The translations under genes and the position numbers were made by a program. DNA of 64,000 nt from Cupriavidus malaysiensis (GTDB taxonomy: Bacteria > Pseudomonadota > Gammaproteobacteria > Burkholderiales > Burkholderiaceae), in NCBI RefSeq assembly GCF_001854325.1, contig NZ_CP017754.1:1302001-1366000 (forward strand), written 5' to 3'. How positions within the stretch are numbered: position 1 is the first letter of the stretch; every line of letters begins with the position of its first letter. The notes under the pieces were generated by a model, which was given only the letters and a program-made list of their open reading frames with translations, was not told the origin of the DNA and did no database searches. This document shows positions 8,766-17,620 of this stretch, in pieces.

Positions 8766-9543
8766 AGATTCCGAATCATAGAGAACAGGGGTACATCACG
8801 CAATCAGGCGTTGGCGTTCCCGTACCCCACATGGGATGGGTTTCCGCTAGGTTTTGCGCTGCGGGGGCTCGGAGGATTCCGATTCGGAGGGCGGGCAAGT
8901 CGCTGCGCCTTGTCGAATTGGCGCAGTGTTGGGCGGCTTTCCGCGATGGTCTGCAGTGGTTCCGGGGCTGGCGGATCGTTTGCGATGGCGTGCTGGGCAG
9001 CTTTTGCCCCGAGATGCCGCGGTTGGCGGCTTGGGCGTGGGGGCGGGATTCGGGGCGGCGGGTGTGCCCTGGTATCGCCGGCGCAGGGCCGGAGTTGAGG
9101 GCCGGCGCCGGGTGCGGGCAGCCGTGCTGAGCCGGGCGAGGCCAGGCGCGCGGGCGTTGGCGGCTCGGCTGCGATAGCGAGCGACGCATATCGAGGCCTG
9201 CGCAAATGGCAAGGATTTTTTTAAAGAATTCGGGGGGGAATAGCGGGGCGGCGCATGTCGACTGCCAACGCGTGATTCGCGTCCACGTGGGGCGCCGGCT
9301 CGCCTGCTACGCGGTGCGTGCCCGCGGTGCCTGCCGTGCTTGTGGGATGTGTGTCAGACGCGTGTTAAATGTGCATCTGATGTGCGTGCGACGCGCGGAT
9401 CGGCCATGGGACGGGACGATCGCGTGCGGGGCCGCGAGGGATTGCGGGGGCGCGCGGCGGTCGCGGGCAGGCCGCAGGCACTGCGGTCGGGCCGTAGTGC
9501 AGCTGGTAGCAGTAGCGCGCGCCATCGAATGGCCCGGCTGTTG
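8766..9543. other. Gene-free region between the dehydratase and the double-LuxR gene
   Basis: About 780 bases. Open frames exist on both strands, but they are Arg/Pro/Ala-rich products of GC-rich shadow frames, and none has a convincing start site or family motif. A tRNA-like A-box string near 9493-9515 lacks a matching B-box. I see no supported gene. Confidence 0.5.
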
Positions 9544-10158
9544 CTACGGTTGGGTCTTGTCCATCCGCTGCACCAGCGAAATCACCTCGAACCGCGTCTT
9601 CACCCCGAGCCGCTTCAGGATCTCCGACACGTATTCCTTCACTGTGTAGATGGACAGCCCCATCTGCTCGGCGATCTGCTTGTTCGGCAGGCCATCGATG
9701 AGCCGGACCAGTACGGCCAGCTGGCGGCCGGTGAGGCCGAACTCCGGCAGCTTGCCGTCGTGCGCGGGTGTGGGCACGGGCGGCGTTGGCGCCGGATCGT
9801 GTGCTGCCGCGCCTGGTGTGGCACTGCTGCCTTCATTCGTCAGCAGGGCCATCAGCTGCTGCGCGTGGCGCAGTGCATCGCCGCGCTTGCGCAGGCCCAG
9901 CCGCTTCAGCGTGGCGGCGACGTGGTCCTTGGTGGTGTTGGCGGTCAGTCCGAGCTGGCGGCCGATCAGCTTGTTCGATTGCCCGGTGAGCAGCAGTGCC
10001 AGCACGGCGCGTTGGCGTGGCGTCAGCTTGGCGATGGCGGATGCGGTGGGTGCGGTAGGCGCCGTAGGCACGGCAGGCACGGCAGGTGCCGGGACGGGCG
10101 GGCTGGAACCGGTAGCTGGGTAGGAAAGGGTGTTGCCTGGCGGGTCGTTCGGATTCAT
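9544..10158 (-). CDS. Protein with two tandem LuxR-type DNA-binding domains
   Basis: A 204-residue protein built of two GerE/LuxR helix-turn-helix domains. The first spans about residues 45-93 (LTPRQRAVLALLLTGQSNK...TTKDHVAATLKRLG). The second spans about 142-190 (LTGRQLAVLVRLIDGLPNKQIAEQ...YTVKEYVSEILKRLGV). They are joined by a 45-residue Ala/Pro linker, and a Pro-rich stretch of about 40 residues precedes them. No receiver, PAS or autoinducer domain is present. Both HTH units keep the LT-RQ--VL and T-K-(H/Y)V---LK-LG signature, so both could bind DNA. A single chain could then mimic a LuxR dimer. Its target is unknown. It is separated by a 1.1-kb gap from the first member of the three-paralogue family. 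The start ATG has only a weak AGG upstream. Confidence 0.85.
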   Translation of the reverse strand: MNPNDPPGNTLSYPATGSSPPVPAPAVPAVPTAPTAPTASAIAKLTPRQRAVLALLLTGQSNKLIGRQLGLTANTTKDHVAATLKRLGLRKRGDALRHAQQLMALLTNEGSSATPGAAAHDPAPTPPVPTPAHDGKLPEFGLTGRQLAVLVRLIDGLPNKQIAEQMGLSIYTVKEYVSEILKRLGVKTRFEVISLVQRMDKTQP

Positions 10159-11249
10159 CTGCCTGCGTGCGCCATTCTCGTCGGGGCCTGTCTCCGATCA
10201 TTGCGGATAGGAAATGGCAGGGGGCGGTTCCGACGGATGGCTTGTCGTTTTCGGCATGAAGCCGGCGTATATCAGGGGGCTGCGTTTCTGAGTTTATGTA
10301 TTTATGTTAATACAATTATGGTCGTGCTGAATGACTGGGTTGATGTGTAGATAGTGGCCTATGCTTATCTTGCTGCTTTGTTCTGGTTTTCCGATTGAGC
10401 AGCCGACGTTTCTTACCGTTTCCCCGCGCTTATGTTCGGCGAAGGTATTCCGTGCCATCGGCGTGATGCGCCGGGGACGGAAACGGATGGTGTGAGCGGC
10501 AAATTGTCGCCGACCCGCTGCCTTTCGGCCGGCCAGATGGGCGCTGCCTCTGAACTGTCGTTCGCCAGGGTGTCGCCGGCTGGTGTGGCGATGCCCCGCT
10601 GCGCATAGGTATTAACCCTGGATTGTAATGGGGGATTGCTGCGCTGCGCAATGACAGCCAATGCGCGTTGACGTGGCATCCAATGCAACGCTCGCCGGGC
10701 TGCCGCACCGCTGGATGCGGTTCCGGGCGCATTGCCGGGCGCAGTCGGATGACGCGACTGGGCGGTGCTTCCCCGGTCCTGGTGCATGCCGTCTTGCCCG
10801 GTGCTTCCGGGCATTTCGCGGATGCCTTGCCCGCGCGTGGTGGCCATGTTTCCGCTGGATCGATGCGTGTTTCCCACAGGCGCTTTCCCGGATGGACAGG
10901 GCATGGATGGCGCCTGTCCGTGCGGTGGGCCGCCATTCAGGTGGGCAAATGTCTATATATTCGGCGCTTTCCCCTATAGGAGGGGTTTTGGTTTCCCTGC
11001 CGGGGGAGGGACATTCAGCTTGCGCCATGGCGGAGTCCCATTTCTGGCACAGGTGCGGTGCAGCAATGGCGAAGCCTTCAGGCCGGTGCGGACGCGCAGT
11101 GGCGCGTACCCACCGGAAAGAAGGGCAGGCGCGAGGTACGGGGTGATGCGCGGGGCATATTCAGTGCCGGTTGGGGCCCGCGCAGACAACAATAAAGCGA
11201 TTGCCGCGTCGATGTTCCGCGTGCACGCAATAACAACAAGATGGAATAG
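10159..11249. other. Long gene-free region with AT-rich centre
   Basis: A gap of 1.1 kb. The part around 10290-10400 is clearly AT-rich (TTTATGTATTTATGTTAATA) and is the likely promoter zone for the - strand double-LuxR gene. The rest has only shadow frames. A second less GC-rich patch at 11190-11245 directly precedes the first paralogue gene. No RNA gene or terminator was recognised. Confidence 0.5.
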
Positions 11250-12092
11250 ATGCAAGAGACTCAACTCGCAGCCCGCGAGCGGGAGGAGTTGGACAGGGCG
11301 TTCGCGTCGTTCGTGGGCATGGAGGGTGGCAATCCGGCCGCCGCCATCTGGATCTGCGATGTGGCGCCGCTGATCGCTTCCGTCCCGCTCGAGGTTGCGT
11401 TGCGGCCGCAGCCGGAACCGGGGGCTTGGGACTTGGCGTTCCGGCGGCGCCATGCGCGTTGGCTGCCCCGCTGGCAGACGCATCTGCGCGTGGCGCGCGT
11501 GCTGGCCGCCGCGCGGGCGGCGGCCCTGCACCCGGGGCGCAGCCACGTCAGCGCGCAGGCGTATTTCGAGCACTACCTCTACCGGCCCGGTGGCTGGGAC
11601 TTCAAGCTGAACCTGTTCCCGCTGCCGGAGCGGCCGGACCCGGTGCAGTCGTGGAGCAAGACCTTCCGCGACCAGCCCTGGCTGCGCGTTAAGTCCGACT
11701 ATGCGCGCCTGTGCCGGCTGGGCGGGCGTTTCCGCTTCATTGCCTCGCTGCGGGAGCAGTACCGGCCGCGCCTGGTGCTGTGCCTGGGGCAGCGGCATGC
11801 GCGCGACTATCTGCGCGCCTTCGGTTTCGAGGGCTGCGAGCGCGCCGAGGCCTGGCTGCAGCCGGCTGACACGATGCGGCGCCTCGATGTGTACGAGCAC
11901 GGGCAGACGGCCCTGGTCTTGAGCCCGCCGTTCGGCGGACCGCAGGGCTTGAGTTCCGATGTCCTGCTCGATGCGCTGGGCACCTTCCTGGCCAGGTGGC
12001 TGCGGCCGGAGGACTTTCCGGCGCTGGCGGGCGCGGACGGCAGCGGGGCGGGAAGGTTGCCGGCCGGGCCGACGGGGCCGGCCGGAACCTAG
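11250..12092 (+). CDS. Uncharacterised protein, paralogue 1 of 3 (possible distant UDG-fold protein)
   Basis: A 280-residue protein of a family I cannot name. The ordered conserved blocks are FASFVGMEGGNPAAAIWIC near residue 18, WQTH-RVARV-AAARA, AYFEHYLY--GGWDFKLNLFPLPERP, GRFRFIASLRE-YRPRLVLCLGQRH---YLRAFGF, LQPAD, and LVLSPPFGG-QGLSSDVLLDALG. The same blocks occur in the genes at 18356-19252 and 20098-20901. The order (W-C--P near the start, an N-PLP-RP motif, a P-LV-CLG---A strand, and a late LVL-P loop) is reminiscent of the uracil-DNA-glycosylase superfamily. That is my inference only. The catalytic residues of known UDGs are not obviously present. No signal peptide or membrane segment is visible. 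The C-terminal 25 residues are Gly/Ala/Pro-rich. Confidence 0.75.
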   Translation: MQETQLAAREREELDRAFASFVGMEGGNPAAAIWICDVAPLIASVPLEVALRPQPEPGAWDLAFRRRHARWLPRWQTHLRVARVLAAARAAALHPGRSHVSAQAYFEHYLYRPGGWDFKLNLFPLPERPDPVQSWSKTFRDQPWLRVKSDYARLCRLGGRFRFIASLREQYRPRLVLCLGQRHARDYLRAFGFEGCERAEAWLQPADTMRRLDVYEHGQTALVLSPPFGGPQGLSSDVLLDALGTFLARWLRPEDFPALAGADGSGAGRLPAGPTGPAGT

Positions 12093-12300
12093 GTCGCCGG
12101 TCGCCGAGGGGCCGGGCACCGCGGTTGCCACGGCCCCCCGGACAGCGCGGGCGCGGCATGGCGCATGACCTTTGCAGCACCGCGCGTGTTGTGCGCACGC
12201 TCGCGGTGACGGCAACGCTTGTTCGCGGCGCCGACCTCGGCTAGCCTCTTTGCAGAGCCTTCCTCCTTCCTTCCTCTCATTTCACCGCTGCGAACCTGAC

Positions 12301-14940
12301 TTGACGCGATACCGTCCGATCTTTCTTAGCGGTGCGGCGCTGCAGTCCCTGCGCCGGCGCTTCCCGCCATTGAACGTGGCGGCGGCGGCGTGGCTGGCCG
12401 TCACCTGGGCGTTCGCGACCTTCCAGCTCGATGCCGAACGTGAGCGCCTGCTTCAGAGCGCGGCCATACGTACCAGCGCGGAGGCGCGGGCCTTCGGCGT
12501 CTACTCGAATTCCAGCATCCTGCGCCTGTCCGAATTCCTGCTCGACCTGCGCGCCAGCTGGGCGGCCGGCCCCGGCGTATTTGTCCAGGTGGTGCGCGAG
12601 CGGCAGAACCTGGTAAGCGACTTGTCCTTCCAGGTGTCGGTGATCGACCGGCAGGGGCTGCTGCTCTATTCATCCATGGCGCCAGTCACCGGCCGGGTGG
12701 ACCTGAGCGACCGCGAGCACTTCCGCGTGCATCGGGACGCCGGCGGGCGTGACGAACTGCATATCAGCGACCCGGTGAAGGGCAAGGTGTCGGGCAAGTG
12801 GTCGATCCAGTTCACCCGGCCGATCTTGCGCGACGGCGCCTTCGACGGTGTCATCGTGGTCTCGGTCAGCCCCGAGCAGTTCGCCGGCTTCGCGCAGACC
12901 TTGAGCATCCGCCAGGACGAGGTGGCTGCCATCATCAAGAATTCGGGCCAGGTGCTGGCCCGGGCGCCGGCCATCGAGGGCAGCTATTCCAGGCCGGTGC
13001 GGGGCCGGCCGTTCTCTGCCAGCGATGCGCCGCTGGCGGGCAACTACCGGGCCGTATCCGGGTCGGAGGGCGTGGAACGGATCTTCGGCTACTACCGTGC
13101 GCCCGAGTTCGGCCTGAATTTCGTCGTGGGCCAGTCCATCGAAGCGGTGCTGGCACCCTACCGCGTCTATCGCCGCGTGGCGCTGGCGGGCGCGCTGGCC
13201 TCGACGCTGCTGCTGGCCCTGCTGTACTGGAGCCTGCGCCGCTCCATGGCGGAGCGCCGGCGCCACCTCGAGGAGATGCGGCTGGCGTCGCTGGTCTACG
13301 CCTCGAGCAGCGAGGCCATGGTGGTGACCGCGCTCGACGGCTCCATCGTCGACGTCAATCCCGCCTTTGCCTCGGCCACCGGCTATGCCGCCGCCGAGGT
13401 CAAGGGCCAGCCCGGCCGCATCCTGGCCGGCGCCGGCAACGATGCCGGCATGCTGGAGCGCCTGCGCGAGACGGTCGCGGCGCGCGGGCGCTGGAGCGGC
13501 GAGGTGGCGATCCGCCGCAAGGATGGCAGCGAGTTTCCGGCCTACCTGGCCATCGACACCTTCCTGGCCCATGCCGAGGGCGAGCGCCGCCGCGTGGCCC
13601 TGATCCATGACATGACCGACAAGCGCCATGCCGAGGAGGTGATCCGGCACCAGGCGAACTTCGATGCGCTGACCGACCTGCCGAACCGCCGGCTGTTCTT
13701 CGAGCGGCTCGAGCAGGAGATCCGCCAGGCGCGCCAGGCACGCGAGGCGCTAGCGCTGCTGTTCATCGACCTGGACCGCTTCAAGGAGGTCAACGATACC
13801 CTCGGGCACGACCACGGCGACCTGCTGCTGCAGGAGGCCGCGCGCCGCATCGCGCAGGCGGTGCGGGCGAGTGACACGGTGGCGCGCCTCGGCGGCGACG
13901 AGTTCACCGTGATCCTGCCCAACGTGAGCGATCCGGCCGTGGTCGATCGCATTGCCCAGGCGATCCTGGAGCGCATTGCCGCGCCCTATCCGCTGGCGGG
14001 CGAACTGGTGATGGTCTCGGCCAGCATCGGCGTGGCCACCTATCCGCGCGATGGCGAGAGCGCCGAGACCCTGGTGGTGCGCGCCGACCAGGCCATGTTC
14101 GCCGCCAAGGCCGAGGGCCGCAACCGCTGGAAGGTCTTTACGCGCGCGCTGCTGCAGGCGGAGAAAGAGCGCCTGCGCGTGACCGGCGACCTGCGCGTGG
14201 CGCTGGCGGAGAAGCAGTTCCTGCTGCACTACCAGCCCGTCGTCGACCTGCGCACCGGCAGGGTCTGCAAGGCCGAGGCGCTGATCCGCTGGAACCATCC
14301 GCTGCGCGGGCCGATCGAGCCGGCCGATTTCATTCCCGTGGCCGAGGAGACCGGGCTCATCATCGAGATCGGCCAATGGGTGCTGGGGCAGGCGCTGGAC
14401 CAGCTGCCGCGCTGGCAGGCGCTGCTGGGGCGCGGCTTCCAGATCTCGGTGAACAAGTCGCCGGTGGAGTTCCTCGCGCCGCCCGGCGCGCCCGATACCT
14501 GGTCCGACATGATCGCGCAGCGGCAGGTGCCGGTCGGCGGCCTCGTCATCGAGATCACCGAGGGCTCGCTGATGTCCCAGGATGCCGATGTCATGGACCA
14601 GCTCTCGCGCTTCCAGGCGGCGGGCATCGAGATCGCCCTCGATGATTTCGGTACCGGCTACTCCTCGCTGTCCTACCTGCGCCGGCTCGACATCGACTAC
14701 ATCAAGATCGACAAGTCATTCGTGCGCGCGCTGACGCGCGGGCCGGACGACGTGGCGCTGTGCCGCGCCATCATCGGCATGGCGCACGCGCTGCGCATCC
14801 GCGTGATCGCCGAGGGCATCGAGACCGCGCAGCAGCGCGACATCCTGCTGGCGGCGGGCTGCGACTACGGACAGGGCAATTACTTCTGCCCGCCGGTCGA
14901 GGTGGGCACCTTCGAGGCCTTCGCCGCTGCGCTGACCTGA
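12301..14940 (+). CDS. Cache-PAS-GGDEF-EAL sensor for cyclic-di-GMP turnover
   Basis: A protein of about 880 residues. It has a first membrane segment near residues 25-42 and a periplasmic Cache/PDC sensor to about 285 (SDREHFRVHRD and ISDPVKGK-SGKWSIQFTRPI are typical). A second membrane helix (VALAGALASTLLLALLYW) follows, then a PAS domain (SIVDVNPAFASATGY), GGDEF with an intact RLGGDEF, and EAL. The EAL domain keeps EALIRW, EITEG, DDFGTGYSS, KIDKSF and AEGIET, plus the late Gln of YGQG, so both diguanylate cyclase and phosphodiesterase activity are possible. The start is uncertain. TTG 12301 gives a normal membrane N-terminus. TTG 12172 or 12250 are alternatives, and none has a clear Shine-Dalgarno. 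The last codons overlap a 13-base tandem repeat. Confidence 0.93.
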   Translation: MTRYRPIFLSGAALQSLRRRFPPLNVAAAAWLAVTWAFATFQLDAERERLLQSAAIRTSAEARAFGVYSNSSILRLSEFLLDLRASWAAGPGVFVQVVRERQNLVSDLSFQVSVIDRQGLLLYSSMAPVTGRVDLSDREHFRVHRDAGGRDELHISDPVKGKVSGKWSIQFTRPILRDGAFDGVIVVSVSPEQFAGFAQTLSIRQDEVAAIIKNSGQVLARAPAIEGSYSRPVRGRPFSASDAPLAGNYRAVSGSEGVERIFGYYRAPEFGLNFVVGQSIEAVLAPYRVYRRVALAGALASTLLLALLYWSLRRSMAERRRHLEEMRLASLVYASSSEAMVVTALDGSIVDVNPAFASATGYAAAEVKGQPGRILAGAGNDAGMLERLRETVAARGRWSGEVAIRRKDGSEFPAYLAIDTFLAHAEGERRRVALIHDMTDKRHAEEVIRHQANFDALTDLPNRRLFFERLEQEIRQARQAREALALLFIDLDRFKEVNDTLGHDHGDLLLQEAARRIAQAVRASDTVARLGGDEFTVILPNVSDPAVVDRIAQAILERIAAPYPLAGELVMVSASIGVATYPRDGESAETLVVRADQAMFAAKAEGRNRWKVFTRALLQAEKERLRVTGDLRVALAEKQFLLHYQPVVDLRTGRVCKAEALIRWNHPLRGPIEPADFIPVAEETGLIIEIGQWVLGQALDQLPRWQALLGRGFQISVNKSPVEFLAPPGAPDTWSDMIAQRQVPVGGLVIEITEGSLMSQDADVMDQLSRFQAAGIEIALDDFGTGYSSLSYLRRLDIDYIKIDKSFVRALTRGPDDVALCRAIIGMAHALRIRVIAEGIETAQQRDILLAAGCDYGQGNYFCPPVEVGTFEAFAAALT

Positions 14941-14997
14941 TGGCCTGACCTGATGGCCTGACCTGATGGCCTGATTCGACGGCCTGATTCGATCGCC
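14933..14997 (+). repeat. 13-base tandem repeat, five units, spanning a stop codon
   Basis: The unit TGACCTGATGGCC occurs three times exactly (14933-14971). Two diverged copies follow (TGATTCGACGGCC, TGATTCGATCGCC; 14972-14997). The first unit includes the stop codon of the GGDEF-EAL gene. Because 13 is not a multiple of three, copy-number change would leave the stop unaltered but change the downstream spacing. Confidence 0.95.
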
Positions 14998-15264
14998 TGA
15001 TGGGATGGTCCGGGCTCGCTTGGTCTGACCCGGTCCGACCTGGCCTGACCTGCCGCGGACCATTCGCGCCGGCCCGGCCATGGGGTGGGCATCTATTGCC
15101 ATACCCCCGACATCCCCTGCGAAAATTCTCACTCTACCCTCCTGCCGGAGGGTTCGGAAGCGTTGCGACGCAGCATCGGTTCCGCACAGAATGTGCGCAA
15201 CAAGAGAGGCGTTACCCGGGCCGGAAGGCCGTGATGTCTTGGCCGTATGCTTGCGCGCGACTTT

Positions 15265-15286
15265 GACCACGACACGACCACGACAC
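15265..15286 (+). repeat. 11-base tandem duplication directly before a start codon
   Basis: GACCACGACAC occurs twice (15265-15275, 15276-15286), followed by GACC and the ATG of the PAS-LuxR gene. It occupies the position where a Shine-Dalgarno sequence would be expected. Confidence 0.9.
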
Positions 15287-15290
15287 GACC

Positions 15291-15890
15291 ATGAGCCTGC
15301 TTGAGTGCCGCAGCAGCATCATCCCGGACCTGGCGGATCTTCTGCCCGATGCCGTCTTCCTGGTGGAAGAGACCGGCCGCATCGCGTACGTCAGCGCCGC
15401 CAGCAGGACGGTGCTCGGTTATGAGCCGGCGGAACTGGTCGGCCAGCGCGTGATCGACCTGGTGGTGGCGCGCGACCGCGACAAGACGCGCCGCGAGGCC
15501 GGCGAGGTGATGGCGGGCAAGCTGCGCGTGGGCTTCGAGAACTGCTATGCGCACAAGCGCGGCGGCGATGTCCATCTGTCATGGTCGGCCCGCTGGCTGG
15601 AGGCGGACCGCCTACGCTTGGGCGTGGCGCGCGATATCAGCGCGCTGCGGCGCGCCGGGCCGCTGGAGCGGCTCGGGCGGTTGGCCGAGGGCAAGCCCTT
15701 GGCGCCGCGCGAGCGGGAGATCCTGGCCTTGCTGCTCACGGAGGCCACCGAGAAGCAGATCGCCGACCAGCTCGGCCTGGCGTTCTCGACCACGCATTCG
15801 TATATCACCGCCATCTTCCGCAAGTTCGGTGTGCGGGGACGCGCGGGGCTGATGAGTCTGTGGCTGCAGCAGGACGCGGCCGTATCGTAG
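15291..15890 (+). CDS. PAS-LuxR transcriptional regulator
   Basis: A 199-residue cytoplasmic protein. An N-terminal PAS domain spans about residues 12-115 (DAVFLVEETGRIAYVSAASRTVLGYEPAELVGQ and VGFENCYAHKRGG). A LuxR/GerE helix-turn-helix spans about 138-190 (LAPREREILALLLTEATEKQIADQLGLAFSTTHSYITAIFRKFGV). It is probably a stand-alone ligand- or redox-responsive regulator, with no receiver domain. Its ligand is unknown. ATG 15291 gives a full PAS domain but is preceded by an 11-base tandem repeat instead of a Shine-Dalgarno sequence. Translation may therefore be weak or leaderless. Neighbouring genes include a c-di-GMP enzyme and the novel three-paralogue family. Confidence 0.88.
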   Translation: MSLLECRSSIIPDLADLLPDAVFLVEETGRIAYVSAASRTVLGYEPAELVGQRVIDLVVARDRDKTRREAGEVMAGKLRVGFENCYAHKRGGDVHLSWSARWLEADRLRLGVARDISALRRAGPLERLGRLAEGKPLAPREREILALLLTEATEKQIADQLGLAFSTTHSYITAIFRKFGVRGRAGLMSLWLQQDAAVS

Positions 15891-15894
15891 TGGC

Positions 15895-15945
15895 CGCAGT
15901 GTGCGCAGTGTGCGCAGTGTCAGTCGTGTGCGCAGTGTCCGTGGT
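15895..15945 (+). repeat. Nine-base imperfect tandem repeat after a stop codon
   Basis: Copies of GTGCGCAGT and close variants follow the PAS-LuxR stop codon (TAG, 15888-15890) almost immediately. The gap from here to 16144 holds no supported gene. Confidence 0.75.
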
Positions 15946-16144
15946 GCCAGGCTTGCCGGCGGGCGCCGCCGTGCCGCCGTGGCACATGCAGAGGAGGGAG
16001 GCCGCGCCGCGGCGTTCCCGTCAACGAAACAACCGCAGCCAGATCAGGGAGGGGAGATTGGAAAGCATTGTGCCGTCTCGACTGGCGACGTGGTTGGCGG
16101 GCGCTCCGCAGCGCTCGCGTTGCCGGCGGCTTCCCGGCCATCGC

Positions 16145-16627
16145 CTAGAACGAGGTGGTGAGGCGGCTGAGCTGCGCTTCGATACCCATGAACAGGTGGC
16201 CCAGCACGCGCCAGGCCAGTTCCTTGTCCTGCGCATCGTCGCGGCCGAAGGCCAATTGGAAACTGCCGTCCGAGTCGATCGTCATGGCGCCGTGCTGGTT
16301 GAGGTAGACCGTGAGCACGACCGCCTTCTGCAGGTCGCCTTCGCCCAGCTTGCGCAGCCACGAGAACGTGACGATGGAGACGAAGCGGCTGTTGACGAAG
16401 CCGTAGGACGTGTCGATCAGCACCGTGCCGTACACCGTCTGCAGCGCGAAGCAGCGGAAGCTGTCCGCTTCGAAGTCCTGCCCGGGCTGCGCCACGGCAG
16501 CCAGTTCGGGGTCGGCGAGCGCCTTCTCGAGGAAGTCCTTGAACTGCTCGGCGTATTGATTCAACAGGACAGCCGTCCTGGCATTCGCGTGCGCCGCTTG
16601 TCGGCTGTCCAACCGGTAAGGAACCAT
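16145..16627 (-). CDS. Hypothetical cytoplasmic protein
   Basis: A 160-residue protein that I do not recognise. It has a balanced, non-shadow amino-acid composition with alternating hydrophobic strands (CFALQTVYGTVLIDTSYGFVNSRFVSIVTFSWL) and a helical end (ELAWRVLGHLFMGIEAQLSRL). There is no signal peptide, membrane helix or known motif. It is probably a small soluble alpha/beta protein. ATG 16627 is used because it follows GGAAG closely, although spacing is short. It is isolated, with gaps on both sides, so context gives no function. Confidence 0.65.
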   Translation of the reverse strand: MVPYRLDSRQAAHANARTAVLLNQYAEQFKDFLEKALADPELAAVAQPGQDFEADSFRCFALQTVYGTVLIDTSYGFVNSRFVSIVTFSWLRKLGEGDLQKAVVLTVYLNQHGAMTIDSDGSFQLAFGRDDAQDKELAWRVLGHLFMGIEAQLSRLTTSF

Positions 16628-17047
16628 CTTCCGTTTTCAAGGCAATGTGTGACAGGGCTGCATTCTCGTGTCGAGCTGCACAAGACACATCCCCACCTTG
16701 GTGTGAATTGGAACCGCCGGGTGGCATCGCGGGCCTGGCCGGCCATCGTGCCCGAACCGCGCGCGGCTGTCGCCCCTCTGATTAGTGGGGTGTGGGTGGA
16801 CCCCGCCTACGCTATGCTCGGTCGCCGGCTGCGGTCGACGCCCGCGGCGGCCCTGCGCCATTCTGGTGCGGCGTGGCGGGCGGGCTCGGCACGCCTGGCG
16901 TGGCGTTGGGGGAGCCCCCATTTGGGGGCTGCGCAATGTGCGAGCCGTGGCAACAATGCCAGCAATGTCATAAATTCAAGACAGGATCGGCGCGCCGTGC
17001 CGGGGATACGTGGGGCATGCGCGGGGCGGCCGCGCGTAGGTTGCCAA
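16628..17047. other. Gap between the divergent hypothetical and Nudix genes
   Basis: About 420 bases between the start of the - strand hypothetical gene and the repeat before the Nudix gene. Both promoters must lie here. No clear promoter boxes, dyads or RNA genes were identified. A long + strand frame crosses this stretch but has no start or motif support. Confidence 0.5.
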
Positions 17048-17092
17048 GGCGAAAGGTGCCAAGGCGAAAGGTGCCAAGGCGAAAGGTGCCAA
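17048..17092 (+). repeat. 15-base tandem repeat, three units, upstream of the Nudix gene
   Basis: GGCGAAAGGTGCCAA occurs three times exactly (17048-17062, 17063-17077, 17078-17092), ending 18 bases before the ATG at 17111. Each unit contains AAGG, so the last copies may supply a ribosome-binding site. In frame with the gene the unit would encode GERCQ, but no start codon upstream supports that. Confidence 0.95.
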
Positions 17093-17110
17093 GCGAAGGT
17101 ATCGGATGTC

Positions 17111-17620
17111 ATGAACAAGAACAAGAACGAACCGTGGCTCGCGGCCGAGGTGTTCCGCCAGGCCGTGGCGGCCCTGCCGCTGGTTTCCATCGACCTGCTG
17201 GTCGAGGACCATCTGGGCCGCTTCCTGCTGGGCCGCCGCAGCAATCCGCCGGCCCAGGGCAGCTGGTTCGTGCCGGGCGGACGCATCCGCAAGGGCGAGC
17301 GTAGGCTGGAGGCGCTGCGGCGCCTGCTGCAGGAGGAACTGGGCCTGGCACCGGACGCGGTGCCGGCGCAGGAGTTGGAATTCCGCGGCGTCTACGAGCA
17401 CTTCTACGACATTAACTTTGCCGGCGAGGCCGGTAATCCGACGCATTACGTGGTGCTGGCCTATGCCTTGCGCTGGCCGGGCGGGGATGCCGCGCTGCCG
17501 CTGGCGCAGCATGGCGCCTATCGCTGGCTGACCGCAGAGCAGGTGCTGGCGGATGACGGTGTGCATGCGTATGTGAAGGCGTATTTCGCGGAGCCGGGCG
17601 CGTCGGACCAGCCGGGTTGA
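17111..17620 (+). CDS. GDP-mannose mannosyl hydrolase (Nudix superfamily)
   Basis: It hydrolyses GDP-mannose to GDP and mannose. The 169-residue protein fits the Gmm/NudD/WcaH family. The signatures are PLVSIDLLVED--GRFLLGRR, GSWFVPGGRI-KGE, the deviant Nudix helix (LRRLLQEELGL, missing the usual RE Glu) and VYEHFYDINF--E--NPTHYVVLAYA, which binds GDP-mannose. ATG 17111 is chosen by homology to the normal N-terminus. AAGG at 17096-17099 may serve as a ribosome-binding site. Together with manC at 42232-43659, which makes GDP-mannose, it could regulate the pool used for exopolysaccharide. It stands alone, outside any operon. Confidence 0.9.
   Translation: MNKNKNEPWLAAEVFRQAVAALPLVSIDLLVEDHLGRFLLGRRSNPPAQGSWFVPGGRIRKGERRLEALRRLLQEELGLAPDAVPAQELEFRGVYEHFYDINFAGEAGNPTHYVVLAYALRWPGGDAALPLAQHGAYRWLTAEQVLADDGVHAYVKAYFAEPGASDQPG

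Noticed and set aside
8776..9205. Overlapping frames on both strands between 8.8 and 9.2 kb
   Set aside because: All are short and Arg/Pro/Ala-rich, with no plausible ribosome-binding site or recognisable motif.
9485..9540. String similar to a tRNA A-box (TAGTGCAGCTGGTAGCAG)
   Set aside because: No matching B-box (GGTTCGA-C) at the right distance and no cloverleaf could be drawn.
12172..12300. Longer N-terminus for the Cache-GGDEF-EAL protein from TTG 12172
   Set aside because: It adds 43 Arg/Cys-rich residues before a normal membrane N-terminus, with no Shine-Dalgarno. It remains possible but is less likely than TTG 12301.
15581..17620. Long + strand frame covering the gap before the Nudix gene, with a GERCQ pentapeptide repeat
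   Set aside because: The upstream part overlaps the PAS-LuxR gene in another frame and is Arg/Pro-rich. No start codon with a ribosome-binding site supports extension, and the GERCQ string is only the translation of the 15-base DNA repeat.
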